Part shown: positions 25,853-35,568 of the stretch, piece after piece
How the letters are laid out: each line of letters starts with the position of its first letter
How positions within the stretch are numbered: the first letter of the stretch is position 1
Assembly: GCF_041379765.1 (NCBI RefSeq)
Contig: NZ_CP166919.1
Location: forward strand, 558,001 to 622,000
DNA: 64,000 nucleotides
Origin: Thalassotalea sp. Sam97
GTDB taxonomy: Bacteria; Pseudomonadota; Gammaproteobacteria; Enterobacterales; Alteromonadaceae
Direction: 5' to 3'
Made by a program: the position numbers and the translations under genes
Notes under the pieces: generated by a model
The model's database searches: none
What the model was told of the DNA's origin: nothing
What the model saw: only the letters and a program-made list of their open reading frames with translations

Positions 25853-27040
25853 CTAGAGGTTCACTTTCACACCAACCGCAATGTCATTGTTGTCATTACC
25901 TTGGCTACCGTCGGCATTGGTACTGTCATTGAAACGCATTTCAAAAAACATCACGCCAACGTTATCCATAAAAGGATAGTCAGCACCAATTAATTCATAG
26001 TTGATTTCATATTGGTTTTCAGAGCCATCTGAAGTTAGGCGATTTGCGCCAGCGTATACACTGGTACCATAGTCCATGGTATAGCGTATGATAATCTCGC
26101 CACCTTCGGCATCAATTAGATTACCGGCATTGTCGATTTCATGAAACTCTGAATTAGCATAGGTGATAGCGGCATATAAACCGTCGTTAAAGGTACCATA
26201 AGAGGCAGCAAAGACGTTAACAACGTCATCCTCATCACGAGAGATACCAAATATGTCTTCGTTATCAGCACCCGCTTCTAGCTCAGCAATATTTGAAGAG
26301 AAGCCGAGCCAAACGGTATTATCAAACTGATAAGAAAGCGAGATACCATAGCCATTACCTACAGTACCTAAATCGGCACCATTTAATAACGAACATATAT
26401 CGGCAAACTCACCATCGGGTAGTGCTGAATCACATTCAGGAACATTTAATACAACACGTTCATCTTGCGCTTGATATTGTAAGCCAAGGTTGAAGTTACC
26501 AAAGCTTTTGCGCCAAGTGAGAGCTTGCTCGGCACGACCGGTACCTGATAAACCACCGTCACCTGCAAAGTTATATACGCCAGCGGCACTACCACCCCAA
26601 TAGTTGAACATATCGGTTCTACCGGCGACATCATAGTAAACCCCCCACTGCTTACCAACAGCGATTTTGCCCCAATGATCGTGAGTAAACGTTAAGTGGC
26701 CCAGTCGAGAAGAAAAGGTATCGCCAGAATCTCCCGCAGCTAAGTTGGCATCATTACCAACGACGCTTACCGAAAAGTTTTTGTTGTTTTCGAAGCTCAT
26801 CGCCCATTCAGTGGTAATTCCAGCAGTCCAACCAGAGCCGATTTCCCGTTTGACATCAAACCCCCAACGAGAGCCACCATCGGTAATTTCATCGCTGCTT
26901 GAGTTACTTTCAAAAACGAGGCGTAGGATGCCTCGCGTGCTTACAGAGGTTTTTTCATCTTTGTAAATTTCGATGGCGCTAACAGTGCCAGACAACACAC
27001 AAGACAACGCAGCAACTATAATAGAAAGCTTTGTTTTCAT
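25853..27040 (-). CDS. Outer-membrane porin, Gram-negative type
   Basis: A 395-residue beta-barrel porin with a signal peptide (IIVAALSCVLSGTVSA, then IE). Porin-like strands alternate: STRGILRLVFES, GSRWGFDVKREIG, AGITTEWAM, RLGHLTFTHDHWGKIAVGKQWGVYYDVAG (the loop L3 region) and repeated aromatic-ended strands to the C-terminus. The final residues are VGVKVNL, ending in Leu where most porins end in Phe. I chose the ATG at 27040, which has AAGGG and AGGA upstream; an in-frame ATG at 27064 does not extend the signal sensibly. Confidence 0.88.
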   Translation of the reverse strand: MKTKLSIIVAALSCVLSGTVSAIEIYKDEKTSVSTRGILRLVFESNSSSDEITDGGSRWGFDVKREIGSGWTAGITTEWAMSFENNKNFSVSVVGNDANLAAGDSGDTFSSRLGHLTFTHDHWGKIAVGKQWGVYYDVAGRTDMFNYWGGSAAGVYNFAGDGGLSGTGRAEQALTWRKSFGNFNLGLQYQAQDERVVLNVPECDSALPDGEFADICSLLNGADLGTVGNGYGISLSYQFDNTVWLGFSSNIAELEAGADNEDIFGISRDEDDVVNVFAASYGTFNDGLYAAITYANSEFHEIDNAGNLIDAEGGEIIIRYTMDYGTSVYAGANRLTSDGSENQYEINYELIGADYPFMDNVGVMFFEMRFNDSTNADGSQGNDNNDIAVGVKVNL

Positions 27041-27462
27041 TCCTGAACCCTTTTTAATCTTCAATTTTTCTTTATATCAATCAAGTATATGCAACATTGA
27101 TGATTTTTCCTGCGATTAACTAAATAAATGAATAACGGTATCAGAAGTCGACTATTGAGCAGGGATCTTGCCATAGCAAATAAGTATAAGAGGAAGACTT
27201 GTTAATACATTTTTATCTGCTTATAACCTAGAGTTACATCTTATGTTCAGTTATTATATGGCGGAATTTTTATACGGGGTTTGTTGTTTTTGTAACTCAG
27301 TTACGCATCCGCAAGTACATCTTATTGAGTTAAAACGGTGAACGCATTTACTGCACTAAACCGTGCCAATGAGAGAGCACTGACGGCGTAACAAGGCTGG
27401 GTTGACGGCACCAATAATAGTTAGAGATCTAAAGATCCACACAACAGAGTAAGAAGTCGAAT
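27041..27462. other. Divergent promoter region between porin and the sulfur enzyme gene
   Basis: About 420 bases with no gene. The only sequence feature I noticed is the 13-bp palindrome GTAACT-C-AGTTAC at 27292-27304, whose meaning is unclear. No clear IscR or sigma-54 site is visible. Confidence 0.45.
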
Positions 27463-29781
27463 ATGTTAAATCTCACCGATATTCAGGTAGCTCAAAACGA
27501 AATTTATCTTGATAACAACGCCACTACGCCGGTTTTACCTGCAGCTGCGCAAGCTGCTATTCATACCATGAATCTTTGTTATGGTAATCCAAGTTCTTCG
27601 CATATGACCGGCATTAAAGCTAAGTATATTTTAGAATCTACCCGTTCTCTTGCTCGTCAGGTGTTAGGTGCTGATACTGGCAATATTATTTTTACCTCAG
27701 GGGCAACTGAAGGTATTCAAACATCGATTATTTCTGCTTTAAACGCCGTCCGTGACAAAGCGAAACAAGTCGAAAACCCTATTTTGTTGTACGGTGCAAC
27801 GGAGCACAAAGCGGTACCCGAAACCTTAAAGCATTGGAATCTTATGCTTGGTATCGAAGCCGATGTTGTCGCCATACCTGTTGATAGTAACGGTTTGCTT
27901 GATCGTCAGTTTATCGCGAATCACGCACCGCAGGCTCTGATGATTTGCACCATGATCGCAAATAATGAAACTGGCGTGATTCAAGATCTTAGCGAGCTTG
28001 AAAAAGTGATTCGAACTCATAATCCAGACATATTATGGATGGTAGATTGCGTACAAGGCTTAGGTAAAGTTGATTTACTGCTATCGACAACCAGCATCGA
28101 CTATGCGCCATTTAGTGGCCACAAGTTGTATGGTCCTAAGGGCATTGGTTTGTTATACGTTCGCGAAGGTGCACCGTATACACCTTTTATTGCTGGCGGT
28201 GGTCAAGAAAGTGGTTTGCGTTCAGGCACCGAAAATTTGCCGGGAATTGCCGCTCTTAATGCCATATTTAAACTGTTAGTTGATAAAAATGACGATACCT
28301 TTAAATCGCATGAGGTGTTAGTTGCCTATCGTCAACAATTGGCAGAGACCCTAAAACAGGCATTTCCAGCAATTGTGTTTAATCACGACTTTAACTACTC
28401 ACTACCGACAACCTTAAACTTTTCGGTTAAAGGCTTATCGAGCAAAGATATTATGGATTTGTTCGATGCGGCAAAAATTCGTGTTAGTGCGGGCTCGGCG
28501 TGTAGCTCAAAAGTGACAGGTAGCTTCGTGCTTGATGCTATGGGCAAGCCGACGTGGCAAAGTGAAGGGGCTATCCGTATGTCGTTTGGTCCAGCCACCA
28601 CACAAGAAGAAATTGATCAAGCATGTGACGCGATTTTAAATGCGGTACGTGCGCTGCGTAATTCATGCTTATTACTTTCCGACAGTAATGAAGAAATAGA
28701 CAGCAAAGTAGATGGCTTACAACAGTGGGTTTATGACAACCAATGTACATGGTGCTATGTAGATAAAGCGACTAAAGAAGTCGTGCTTATAGATCCTGTG
28801 GCGGCACTTTCGGAAAAATTCACAACGTTTGTTCAATGCCAAAATTACAGGGTTAAAGCCATTATTAATACCCATACACATTTACATCAAGCTGATAGTG
28901 ACTGTGCGGCAATGTTACGTGAAATTGTTAGTAATAATATGGCGACGTTAGAGGTAGACGAACATGGCTGGCCACAAGATTTATGTGAGCAAGTAACACT
29001 TGCTGATGGCTCTTTAGCACGAGCGATTAGCGTTGGTGATAAGCAACTGGTACGCGTTAATACTCCTGGTCATACCGACAACAGCATTGCTCTGTTACTA
29101 GTCAATGGCAGCGCAAGCTCGATTAACGTAGACAGCGTTGAATACGTATTTGTTGGCGACACCATTCAAATTGGTGGTATTGGTCGTTCAGATTTCATTA
29201 ATAGTGACAGCGCTGCATTGTATGACAGCTTGCAGTTACTCAATAATAACGTCAGCGATGCGGCTTTGTTATGTCCTGCGCATGACTACACTCAGTTTTT
29301 TACCACCACGTTTGCAATAGAAAAGACAAACAACTCACTACTTGCGGATGTTTGCAACGAGCAAATCAGTAAAGCGGATTTTGTTCAGGCAAAAGCTAAA
29401 CTCGATGCACAAATCGAAGTGAGTCAGCAATCACAATATTGCGGCAAAATTGAACTGAACCGAGCGACTGGCTTTGATGTGGCGCCGGAAGAGTTAAACC
29501 AATTTTTAGCCAACCACCCTGAGGTTACGGTCGTTGATGTACGTGAACCACATGAATTTGCAGCGTTTAAACAAGAGTATTGGCAACAACAAAAGTTGAT
29601 CAATGTGCCGTTAACGCAGCTAACGCAGTTTGTGCAAAAAAATATTCGCAATCAGCCGCAACATGGGTTTATTTGTGTGTGTCGCAGTGGTAGTCGCTCA
29701 GACGCTGCCGCAAAAACACTTAAACGCATGGACTTTGATAATGTCTACCATGTACCGGGTGGTTTTGCGCTAATTAGCTAA
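27463..29781 (+). CDS. Cysteine desulfurase - persulfide dioxygenase-like - rhodanese fusion
   Basis: A 772-residue three-domain cytoplasmic enzyme. Residues 1-400 are a NifS/IscS-type desulfurase: YLDNNATT, PLP Lys in FSGHKLYGPKG (Lys221) and catalytic Cys347 in SAGSACSSK. Residues 415-640 are an ETHE1-like metallo-beta-lactamase domain: IDPV, THTHLHQAD (His471/473), TPGHTDNS (His537), FVGDTIQIGGIGRSDF (Asp566) and PAHDY (His607). The canonical HxHxDH has become HTHLHQ, losing the D and third H; the mononuclear Fe ligands His-His-Asp of ETHE1 are kept. Residues 670-772 are a rhodanese with CRSGSR at Cys740. Desulfurases make persulfide, ETHE1-like domains oxidise it and rhodanese moves sulfur. 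iscX follows. Confidence 0.9.
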   Translation: MLNLTDIQVAQNEIYLDNNATTPVLPAAAQAAIHTMNLCYGNPSSSHMTGIKAKYILESTRSLARQVLGADTGNIIFTSGATEGIQTSIISALNAVRDKAKQVENPILLYGATEHKAVPETLKHWNLMLGIEADVVAIPVDSNGLLDRQFIANHAPQALMICTMIANNETGVIQDLSELEKVIRTHNPDILWMVDCVQGLGKVDLLLSTTSIDYAPFSGHKLYGPKGIGLLYVREGAPYTPFIAGGGQESGLRSGTENLPGIAALNAIFKLLVDKNDDTFKSHEVLVAYRQQLAETLKQAFPAIVFNHDFNYSLPTTLNFSVKGLSSKDIMDLFDAAKIRVSAGSACSSKVTGSFVLDAMGKPTWQSEGAIRMSFGPATTQEEIDQACDAILNAVRALRNSCLLLSDSNEEIDSKVDGLQQWVYDNQCTWCYVDKATKEVVLIDPVAALSEKFTTFVQCQNYRVKAIINTHTHLHQADSDCAAMLREIVSNNMATLEVDEHGWPQDLCEQVTLADGSLARAISVGDKQLVRVNTPGHTDNSIALLLVNGSASSINVDSVEYVFVGDTIQIGGIGRSDFINSDSAALYDSLQLLNNNVSDAALLCPAHDYTQFFTTTFAIEKTNNSLLADVCNEQISKADFVQAKAKLDAQIEVSQQSQYCGKIELNRATGFDVAPEELNQFLANHPEVTVVDVREPHEFAAFKQEYWQQQKLINVPLTQLTQFVQKNIRNQPQHGFICVCRSGSRSDAAAKTLKRMDFDNVYHVPGGFALIS

Positions 29782-29882
29782 TAGGTCATAGTCGTTTGCA
29801 GACCTTTAAGTGAGGGGCTCGATCTGTTTAAAGTCATCTATAGTTAAATAATTAATAATGACAAGACAAAAGAGAGCTCCCT

Positions 29883-30083
29883 ATGTCGCTAAAATGGACC
29901 GATTCGCTAGAGATTGCCCTGGATTTAATTGAACAACACCCTGACGTTGATCCCAAGCAAATTCGCTTTACCGATTTGATGGACTGGGTGTTGGCATTAG
30001 AGCGATTTGATGACGATCCTAATCATTGTGGCGAACGTGTGCTAGAAGCGATCCAGCTGGCTTGGATCGATGAAATGGACTAG
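29883..30083 (+). CDS. iscX: IscX
   Basis: A 66-residue acidic protein that binds IscS-type cysteine desulfurase and iron and tunes Fe-S cluster assembly. It matches E. coli IscX (LKWTDS, RFTDL-W-LE-FDDDP, LEAIQLAWIDE). The gene usually sits at the end of the isc operon, but here it lies 100 bases after the desulfurase fusion and no other isc genes are visible in the window. AGAGAG precedes the ATG. Its presence next to the fusion enzyme suggests it partners that desulfurase domain. Confidence 0.92.
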   Translation: MSLKWTDSLEIALDLIEQHPDVDPKQIRFTDLMDWVLALERFDDDPNHCGERVLEAIQLAWIDEMD

Positions 30084-30188
30084 CAGGTCTGATCAGTTAT
30101 CTTTTTGTAATCATAGAGTAATCTATATTGCCTAATTAGTATAAAAATCTGTACAATATCCGCCATTTTGAAAATCGCGGATAACCAG

Positions 30189-31883
30189 ATGAGCGCAGAC
30201 AGCAGAAAAAGACCGATTTATATACCTTATGCAGGCCCAACACTATTAGAAACCCCATTGTTGAATAAAGGCAGTGCCTTTAGTGCCCAAGAGCGCGTAA
30301 GTTTTAATTTAACTGGTTTGATCCCACCGCGTTTTGAAACGATCGAAGAGCAAGTAGAGCGTGCTTACATGCAATACTCAAGCTTTGAAAAACCTATTCA
30401 TAAACACATTTATCTGCGAAATATTCAAGATCAAAACGAAACCTTGTTTCATGCGTTAGTACAAGCGAATCTTGAAGAGATGATGCCAATTATTTACACG
30501 CCAACCGTTGGTGATGCGTGTGAGCAATTTTCTGATATTTATCGCTCAAATCGCGGTCTATTTATTTCATACTCTGAGCGCCACCAAATTGACGATATTT
30601 TACAAAATGCTACTAAGCACAAAGTGAAAGTTATCGTAGTAACGGATGGTGAGCGTATTCTTGGTTTGGGTGACCAAGGTATTGGTGGTATGGGTATTCC
30701 TATCGGTAAGCTGTCTTTGTATACATCATGTGGTGGTATCAGTCCTGCGTATACGATGCCAATCATGTTAGATGTTGGTACCAATAACGAAGAGCTACTT
30801 AACGATCCTATGTACATGGGCGCTCGTCATAAACGTATTAGCCAAGAAGAATACGATGAATTTGTTGATATGTTCATTAAGGCGGTTAATCGTCGCTGGC
30901 CTGGTGTGTTATTGCAATGGGAAGATTTTGCTCAAGCCAATGCAATGCCGCTGTTAGAGCGCTACCGTAATGAAATTTGTTGTTTTAATGACGACATTCA
31001 AGGAACAGCCTCAGTAACGGTTGGTACCCTATTAGCAGCATGTCGCACCAAAGGTCAAAAACTGTCTGAACAGCGTGTCGCGTTTGTTGGTGCTGGCTCT
31101 GCGGGCTGTGGTATTGCTGAGCAAATTATTGCGCAAATGGTAAGCGAAGGCCTTCCAGAAGCTGACGCGCGTAGCCGTGTGTTTATGGTTGATCGTTTTG
31201 GTCTATTAAGCGAAGGCATGGAAGGCTTACGAGACTTCCAAGAAAGGTTGGTACAATCTCAGCAAACATTGCAACAATGGACATTCTCTGGTGAATTCCC
31301 ATCATTGCTTGATGTTATTAACTGCGCACAACCAAGTATTTTAATCGGTGTTTCAGGCCAAGCTGGCTTATTTACCGAGCAAGTTATCAAGGCCATGCAC
31401 GCTAACTGCCCAACGCCGATTGTGTTCCCGTTGTCGAACCCATCGAAACAAGTTGAAGCGCGTCCGGAACAGGTTATCGAATGGACTGATGGCGATGTCA
31501 TTATTGCCACAGGTAGCCCGTTTGAGCCGATTGAATACAAAGATACTGTTTACGATATCGCTCAATGTAATAACTCATACATTTTCCCGGGTATTGGTTT
31601 GGGTGTATTGGCAGCTAACATTAAGCGCATTAGCGATGAGATGTTAATTGTTGCAAGTACCACATTGGCTGAAGAGTCGCCACTAGCGAATACAGGTCGT
31701 GGTGGGTTATTACCGCCGATTACAAAGATTGCTGAAATCAGTAAGAAGATTGCCTTTAACATTGCTAAACTAGCGATGCAGCAAGGCCTAGCGCTTGAAA
31801 TCAGCGATGAAGAATTACTTGAGAGCATTGAAGATAACTTCTGGACCCCAGAATACCGTCAGTACAAGCGCTCAACGATTTAA
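30189..31883 (+). CDS. maeA: NAD-dependent malic enzyme
   Basis: Oxidatively decarboxylates malate to pyruvate with NAD, linking the TCA cycle to pyruvate. It follows E. coli MaeA through almost the whole chain (SRKRPIYIPYAGPTLLE, YTPTVGDAC, RILGLGDQGIGGMGIPIGKL, ICCFNDDIQGTA, FVGAGSAGCGIAE, PIVFPLSNPS, IFPGIGLGV). 564 residues from the ATG at 30189; the frame opens at a TTG at 30168 but the family aligns to the ATG. A terminator follows. Confidence 0.95.
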   Translation: MSADSRKRPIYIPYAGPTLLETPLLNKGSAFSAQERVSFNLTGLIPPRFETIEEQVERAYMQYSSFEKPIHKHIYLRNIQDQNETLFHALVQANLEEMMPIIYTPTVGDACEQFSDIYRSNRGLFISYSERHQIDDILQNATKHKVKVIVVTDGERILGLGDQGIGGMGIPIGKLSLYTSCGGISPAYTMPIMLDVGTNNEELLNDPMYMGARHKRISQEEYDEFVDMFIKAVNRRWPGVLLQWEDFAQANAMPLLERYRNEICCFNDDIQGTASVTVGTLLAACRTKGQKLSEQRVAFVGAGSAGCGIAEQIIAQMVSEGLPEADARSRVFMVDRFGLLSEGMEGLRDFQERLVQSQQTLQQWTFSGEFPSLLDVINCAQPSILIGVSGQAGLFTEQVIKAMHANCPTPIVFPLSNPSKQVEARPEQVIEWTDGDVIIATGSPFEPIEYKDTVYDIAQCNNSYIFPGIGLGVLAANIKRISDEMLIVASTTLAEESPLANTGRGGLLPPITKIAEISKKIAFNIAKLAMQQGLALEISDEELLESIEDNFWTPEYRQYKRSTI

Positions 31884-31911
31884 TTGTTAACACGTCTTTC
31901 GATCTAAGATT

Positions 31912-31938
31912 AAAGCCTCGATTTATCGAGGCTTTTTT
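31912..31938 (+). terminator. Intrinsic terminator of maeA
   Basis: A 10-bp stem (AAAGCCTCGA / TCGAGGCTTT) with a 4-base loop is followed by a T run. Confidence 0.92.
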
Positions 31939-31990
31939 GTACCAATGAAACTTTCCTCAGCTAAATAACATTAAAGGTCGCGTTAAAAAT

Positions 31991-32018
31991 AAAAAAGCAC
32001 GGTTAGTACCGTGCTTTT
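31991..32018 (-). terminator. Intrinsic terminator of the S9 peptidase gene
   Basis: An 11-bp stem (AAAAGCACGGT / ACCGTGCTTTT) with loop TAGT has an A run on its left side, giving a U run on the minus-strand transcript 30 bases past the stop. Confidence 0.88.
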
Positions 32019-32047
32019 ATCGTTAAATGAATGCGAAATTTTAGTTG

Positions 32048-34921
32048 TTAATCCGCTTTCTTCTCGCGATACGCTTCGCCTTCGGTCATCCAGATTGGTG
32101 CAGGCTTACCTTTTAAGTAATGATCAAAATATTGCATCATCTTAATGGTGTAGTCGACCTTGTTAGGGTACTTCTTAAGGTGATGTGGCTCACCTTCGTA
32201 TTGCAGTAAAATCACGTTTTTATCTAATCGACGCATAGCCAAATACATTTCTACACCTTGTTGCCATGGTACCGCATCATCGATATCACCAAACTGCATT
32301 AACAGTGGTGTGGTAATACGATCGGCAAAAAATACCGGTGAGTTTTCAATGTATAAATCACGACGTTCAAACATGCTGGCGCCAATGCGACTTTGACCTT
32401 GCTCGTATTGGAACTGACGTGCTAAACCGGTGCCTAAACGAATGCCAGAGTATGCACTGGTCATATTCGATACGGGCGCGCCAGACACTGCTGCTGCGAA
32501 CATATCGGTTTGGGTAATCGCTTGTAGGGTTTGGTAACCGCTCCAGCTATGGCCGTGTAAGCCAATAGCATCTGGATCGGCAACGCCCATGTCGATGATT
32601 TTCTGCAGGCCCGGTAAAATCGATTTGTTGGTCGAGTCACCTGGGGTACCTATATCAAAGTGCACATCCGGTAAGAAGATGGCATAGCCATTTGATGTAT
32701 AAAGTGGGAAGTTCGGACGATGGTTAACCTTCATTTGGTTAAACTCGTACATACGTTGGCTAAATAAGCGGTAGTAGTACACCACAACAGGGTATTGCAT
32801 GCCTTCAATGTAGTTGGCTGGCTTGATTAAAATACCTTGATGCTTTTCACCATCTAACGAATTCCATTCAACAAGCTCTGGAGAACCCCATAAAAACTCA
32901 TCAATTTGGGGGTTAACATCGGTAATTTTTTTACCATTGGCTGGGTTTAAGTCTGATACCCAAATATCAGGAAATTCGTTAAAGTCCTCGCGACTAAAGA
33001 TGATTTTATCAGCGTCTTTTGCTTTACCAATAAAACGATATCTTTTGTTATCTTCAACAAGTTTGCTCGGCGCGTCATCACCGTCTAATGTTAGCTGATA
33101 AAAACCGTAGTTTTTCAGTTCATGGTTGTAGCTTGTTAGCAGCAACGACTCATCTTCAGCAAAAAAATCATTTTCTTTATCAAGGTCATTAATACGAAAA
33201 CGCAGTGAGTTTGGTCGACCAACAGTACAGGTTAAACAGCTGGCATCGTCACCATCGATAGGTAATAACCAAATATCGTATTTGTCGTAAACCAATACGC
33301 CCTCATCGTCTTCTAACCAGCCGGCAATGCCATAACCAGGCGCTTTCGATGGGTAGTCATGATCTTCATCAGCAAAGCTGACATTGATGTTCGCGGTTAA
33401 GTTGGCTCGGGTGTCTTTTTTGCTGTCATACGACCAATAGGCACCATCTTGATAGTAAGCAGCGTAACGACCAGATTCACTAACTTTTACTGGGGTATAG
33501 CTGCTTAACTTTTCAGCGATAAGGTGCTTATCACCGTCGTCCAAATCGACCAAGTAGAAATCAGAAAAGAATCCTTCCCAAGTCCGTAGTTTACGGTATT
33601 TTAAATCAGACTGACCAACAACAGCATGCTCATTGTTTGTCGCTTTAACGTTAATCAGTTGCTTATCAGCAAGCATCACCACGTCTTTATCATCAACATG
33701 ATATACCGCGGTAAAGAAGGCTTTTTTATCGTGATCGTATTGATATTTTTCATTGGTCTTAATCAATGGATCGTCGCCATGCCAAACTTGCAGATCACGT
33801 TTTGAGGTGATTTTTTCTAGGTTATATAAGTCTTGTTGATTTTCTGGTTTGGCATCAATATCCTCGCTTGCTGCAACCACAGGTTTAAAACCAAAGAATA
33901 AGCGTTCGTCATCGGCCGACCATGTCAGCTTATTAGTATTGCTAACAAACCAGTTTTGTTGCTCACTGATGTCAACGCTGTTGATGCGTTGTTTGTTGGC
34001 ATCCCAAATGTATACACTATGCTGGCGAACATCTTTCTTGTCGATAAAGCTGCCTGCTAAAAACGCTAGCTGGTCGCCATTGTGGCTCCAAGTTAAGTGA
34101 TCAAAGCTTGCTGCATCGGTTTTGGTGATTACAGAAGTACTGTTATCGGCAAGGTTGAGCACATATAAACCGTTGTCTTTGCCGTCTTCTGTAGAGATCG
34201 AATAAACCAATAGATCTTTGTTAGGTGAGAAACTATAAGCGTCAACATTTTGTATTTGTTGGGTATTCGCGTTAGCTAAATTGGTTATCGTTAAATCGAA
34301 TTTAATACGCTTGCTGTTATGCAACTTGGCAGTTTCTGTTTTATCTGCCTTCTCAGTGGTCGTTGATGACACTTGCTCAGCATTTTTTTCTGCTGACTCT
34401 TTAGTTGCCGTTGTTTCATCTTTGTCGCTTTCTGGTTCTGTCTGCTTGTTGGTGAAGGCCACAAAGCCAATGACATCGCTTAGTTGATAGCTTTCAACTT
34501 TGTCAGCTAGTGTTTCTGCACCCGTTGCTAGGTTGATAACCTTCAATTGGTTTTTAAGCTTTTTCTTTTCTTTTTTACTGGCTTGCTCGGTTGCAAGTAA
34601 ACTAGGCTTGATAAGCGTCGCAGCGTATTTACCATCGCTAGATACGTTACCAGAACTACCTAGTTCAACGCTAAAGGCTTTATCATTTATAGTCGATATC
34701 ACATGAAAGCTACTATCACCACGATCTGGCTTTGCTACATATGATAACCAATTACCATTGTCATTTAGCTGTGGAGATTTAATCTCTTTAAACTTCATAA
34801 CATCGGTAACTTCTAGAGGGCGTTGCTCTTCGGCCATGGTAATTGGACTTAAACAAGAGGCGATACTTACGGATAGTGCCAAGCTGAGTTTTGGCATAGT
34901 TAACAGGTTTTTTGTTTTCAT
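32048..34921 (-). CDS. Exported S9-family (prolyl-oligopeptidase-like) peptidase
   Basis: A 957-residue secreted serine peptidase with a signal peptide (LSLALSVSIASCLSPITMA), a long N-terminal beta-propeller and a C-terminal alpha/beta-hydrolase domain. The catalytic triad is recognisable: GHSWSGYQT (Ser), FGDIDDAVPW (Asp) and EGEPHHLKKY (His). Residues about 150-210 form a charged, low-complexity insert rich in Lys, Glu and Thr that reads like a flexible linker. Substrate is unknown. The ATG at 34921 has AGG at a good distance; an ATG-rich extension to 34966 precedes the signal. Confidence 0.87.
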   Translation of the reverse strand: MKTKNLLTMPKLSLALSVSIASCLSPITMAEEQRPLEVTDVMKFKEIKSPQLNDNGNWLSYVAKPDRGDSSFHVISTINDKAFSVELGSSGNVSSDGKYAATLIKPSLLATEQASKKEKKKLKNQLKVINLATGAETLADKVESYQLSDVIGFVAFTNKQTEPESDKDETTATKESAEKNAEQVSSTTTEKADKTETAKLHNSKRIKFDLTITNLANANTQQIQNVDAYSFSPNKDLLVYSISTEDGKDNGLYVLNLADNSTSVITKTDAASFDHLTWSHNGDQLAFLAGSFIDKKDVRQHSVYIWDANKQRINSVDISEQQNWFVSNTNKLTWSADDERLFFGFKPVVAASEDIDAKPENQQDLYNLEKITSKRDLQVWHGDDPLIKTNEKYQYDHDKKAFFTAVYHVDDKDVVMLADKQLINVKATNNEHAVVGQSDLKYRKLRTWEGFFSDFYLVDLDDGDKHLIAEKLSSYTPVKVSESGRYAAYYQDGAYWSYDSKKDTRANLTANINVSFADEDHDYPSKAPGYGIAGWLEDDEGVLVYDKYDIWLLPIDGDDASCLTCTVGRPNSLRFRINDLDKENDFFAEDESLLLTSYNHELKNYGFYQLTLDGDDAPSKLVEDNKRYRFIGKAKDADKIIFSREDFNEFPDIWVSDLNPANGKKITDVNPQIDEFLWGSPELVEWNSLDGEKHQGILIKPANYIEGMQYPVVVYYYRLFSQRMYEFNQMKVNHRPNFPLYTSNGYAIFLPDVHFDIGTPGDSTNKSILPGLQKIIDMGVADPDAIGLHGHSWSGYQTLQAITQTDMFAAAVSGAPVSNMTSAYSGIRLGTGLARQFQYEQGQSRIGASMFERRDLYIENSPVFFADRITTPLLMQFGDIDDAVPWQQGVEMYLAMRRLDKNVILLQYEGEPHHLKKYPNKVDYTIKMMQYFDHYLKGKPAPIWMTEGEAYREKKAD

Positions 34922-35069
34922 AATTTGCCTGATCATCAATGGTTTGTTCCGATTATGCGGTTTCACCGTAACAAATCAACCTTATTCCCGATTAACAGCA
35001 GAAAATTGGCGATAAATAGGGTAAGGTTGAGGCATAAATTTGCACAAACCATAAATTGATAATTTGCCC

Positions 35070-35432
35070 ATGTATCACAGACAACAAGCCATTGGTAATT
35101 GGCATCGCGCCGAGCATGATAGCGATGAAAACTACAGTGAATTTGCCCAACTATTTGCCGACGGCAGCTTCTCGTTTACGTTTTATACCTATAAAAAAGA
35201 CGGCACGTTAATTGAAGAAATGACCGAAATTGGCGACTGGGGCATCGTCGGTAATATCCATTTCACCATCACTAAAGGTGAGATAATTGATCGCAAGCAG
35301 TATGATGCGGATATGGATAATGAAGACAATTATCAGGCTTATAAAATTGTTGAATTAACCGATAAAAAATTCACCTACCAACATGTGATTACAGGTGAAA
35401 GCTACACCCTGCAACGGGTAGCGGGTGATTAA
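35070..35432 (+). CDS. Lipocalin-like hypothetical protein
   Basis: No family recognised with certainty. The 120-residue chain is beta-rich and opens with GNWHRAE, then FADGSFSFTFYTY, IGDWGIVGNIHFTITKGE and FTYQHVITGESYTLQRV, a strand order like small lipocalin or DUF-type calycin domains. It lacks a signal peptide. The ATG at 35070 has no clear ribosome-binding site. It is divergent from the S9 gene and leads a row of small plus-strand genes. Confidence 0.6.
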   Translation: MYHRQQAIGNWHRAEHDSDENYSEFAQLFADGSFSFTFYTYKKDGTLIEEMTEIGDWGIVGNIHFTITKGEIIDRKQYDADMDNEDNYQAYKIVELTDKKFTYQHVITGESYTLQRVAGD

Positions 35433-35568
35433 GTAGAATTAAAAAGTTCTGCTAAACTTACGTTAATATCTTTAAAGTTAATAACTTAAGTTGCACTGCG
35501 GGGAAAAACCCAAGCAACAACGGCTCATAGTAGGTCAAGTCTAAGTTAAGTGAAAAGTAAGGCAAATC

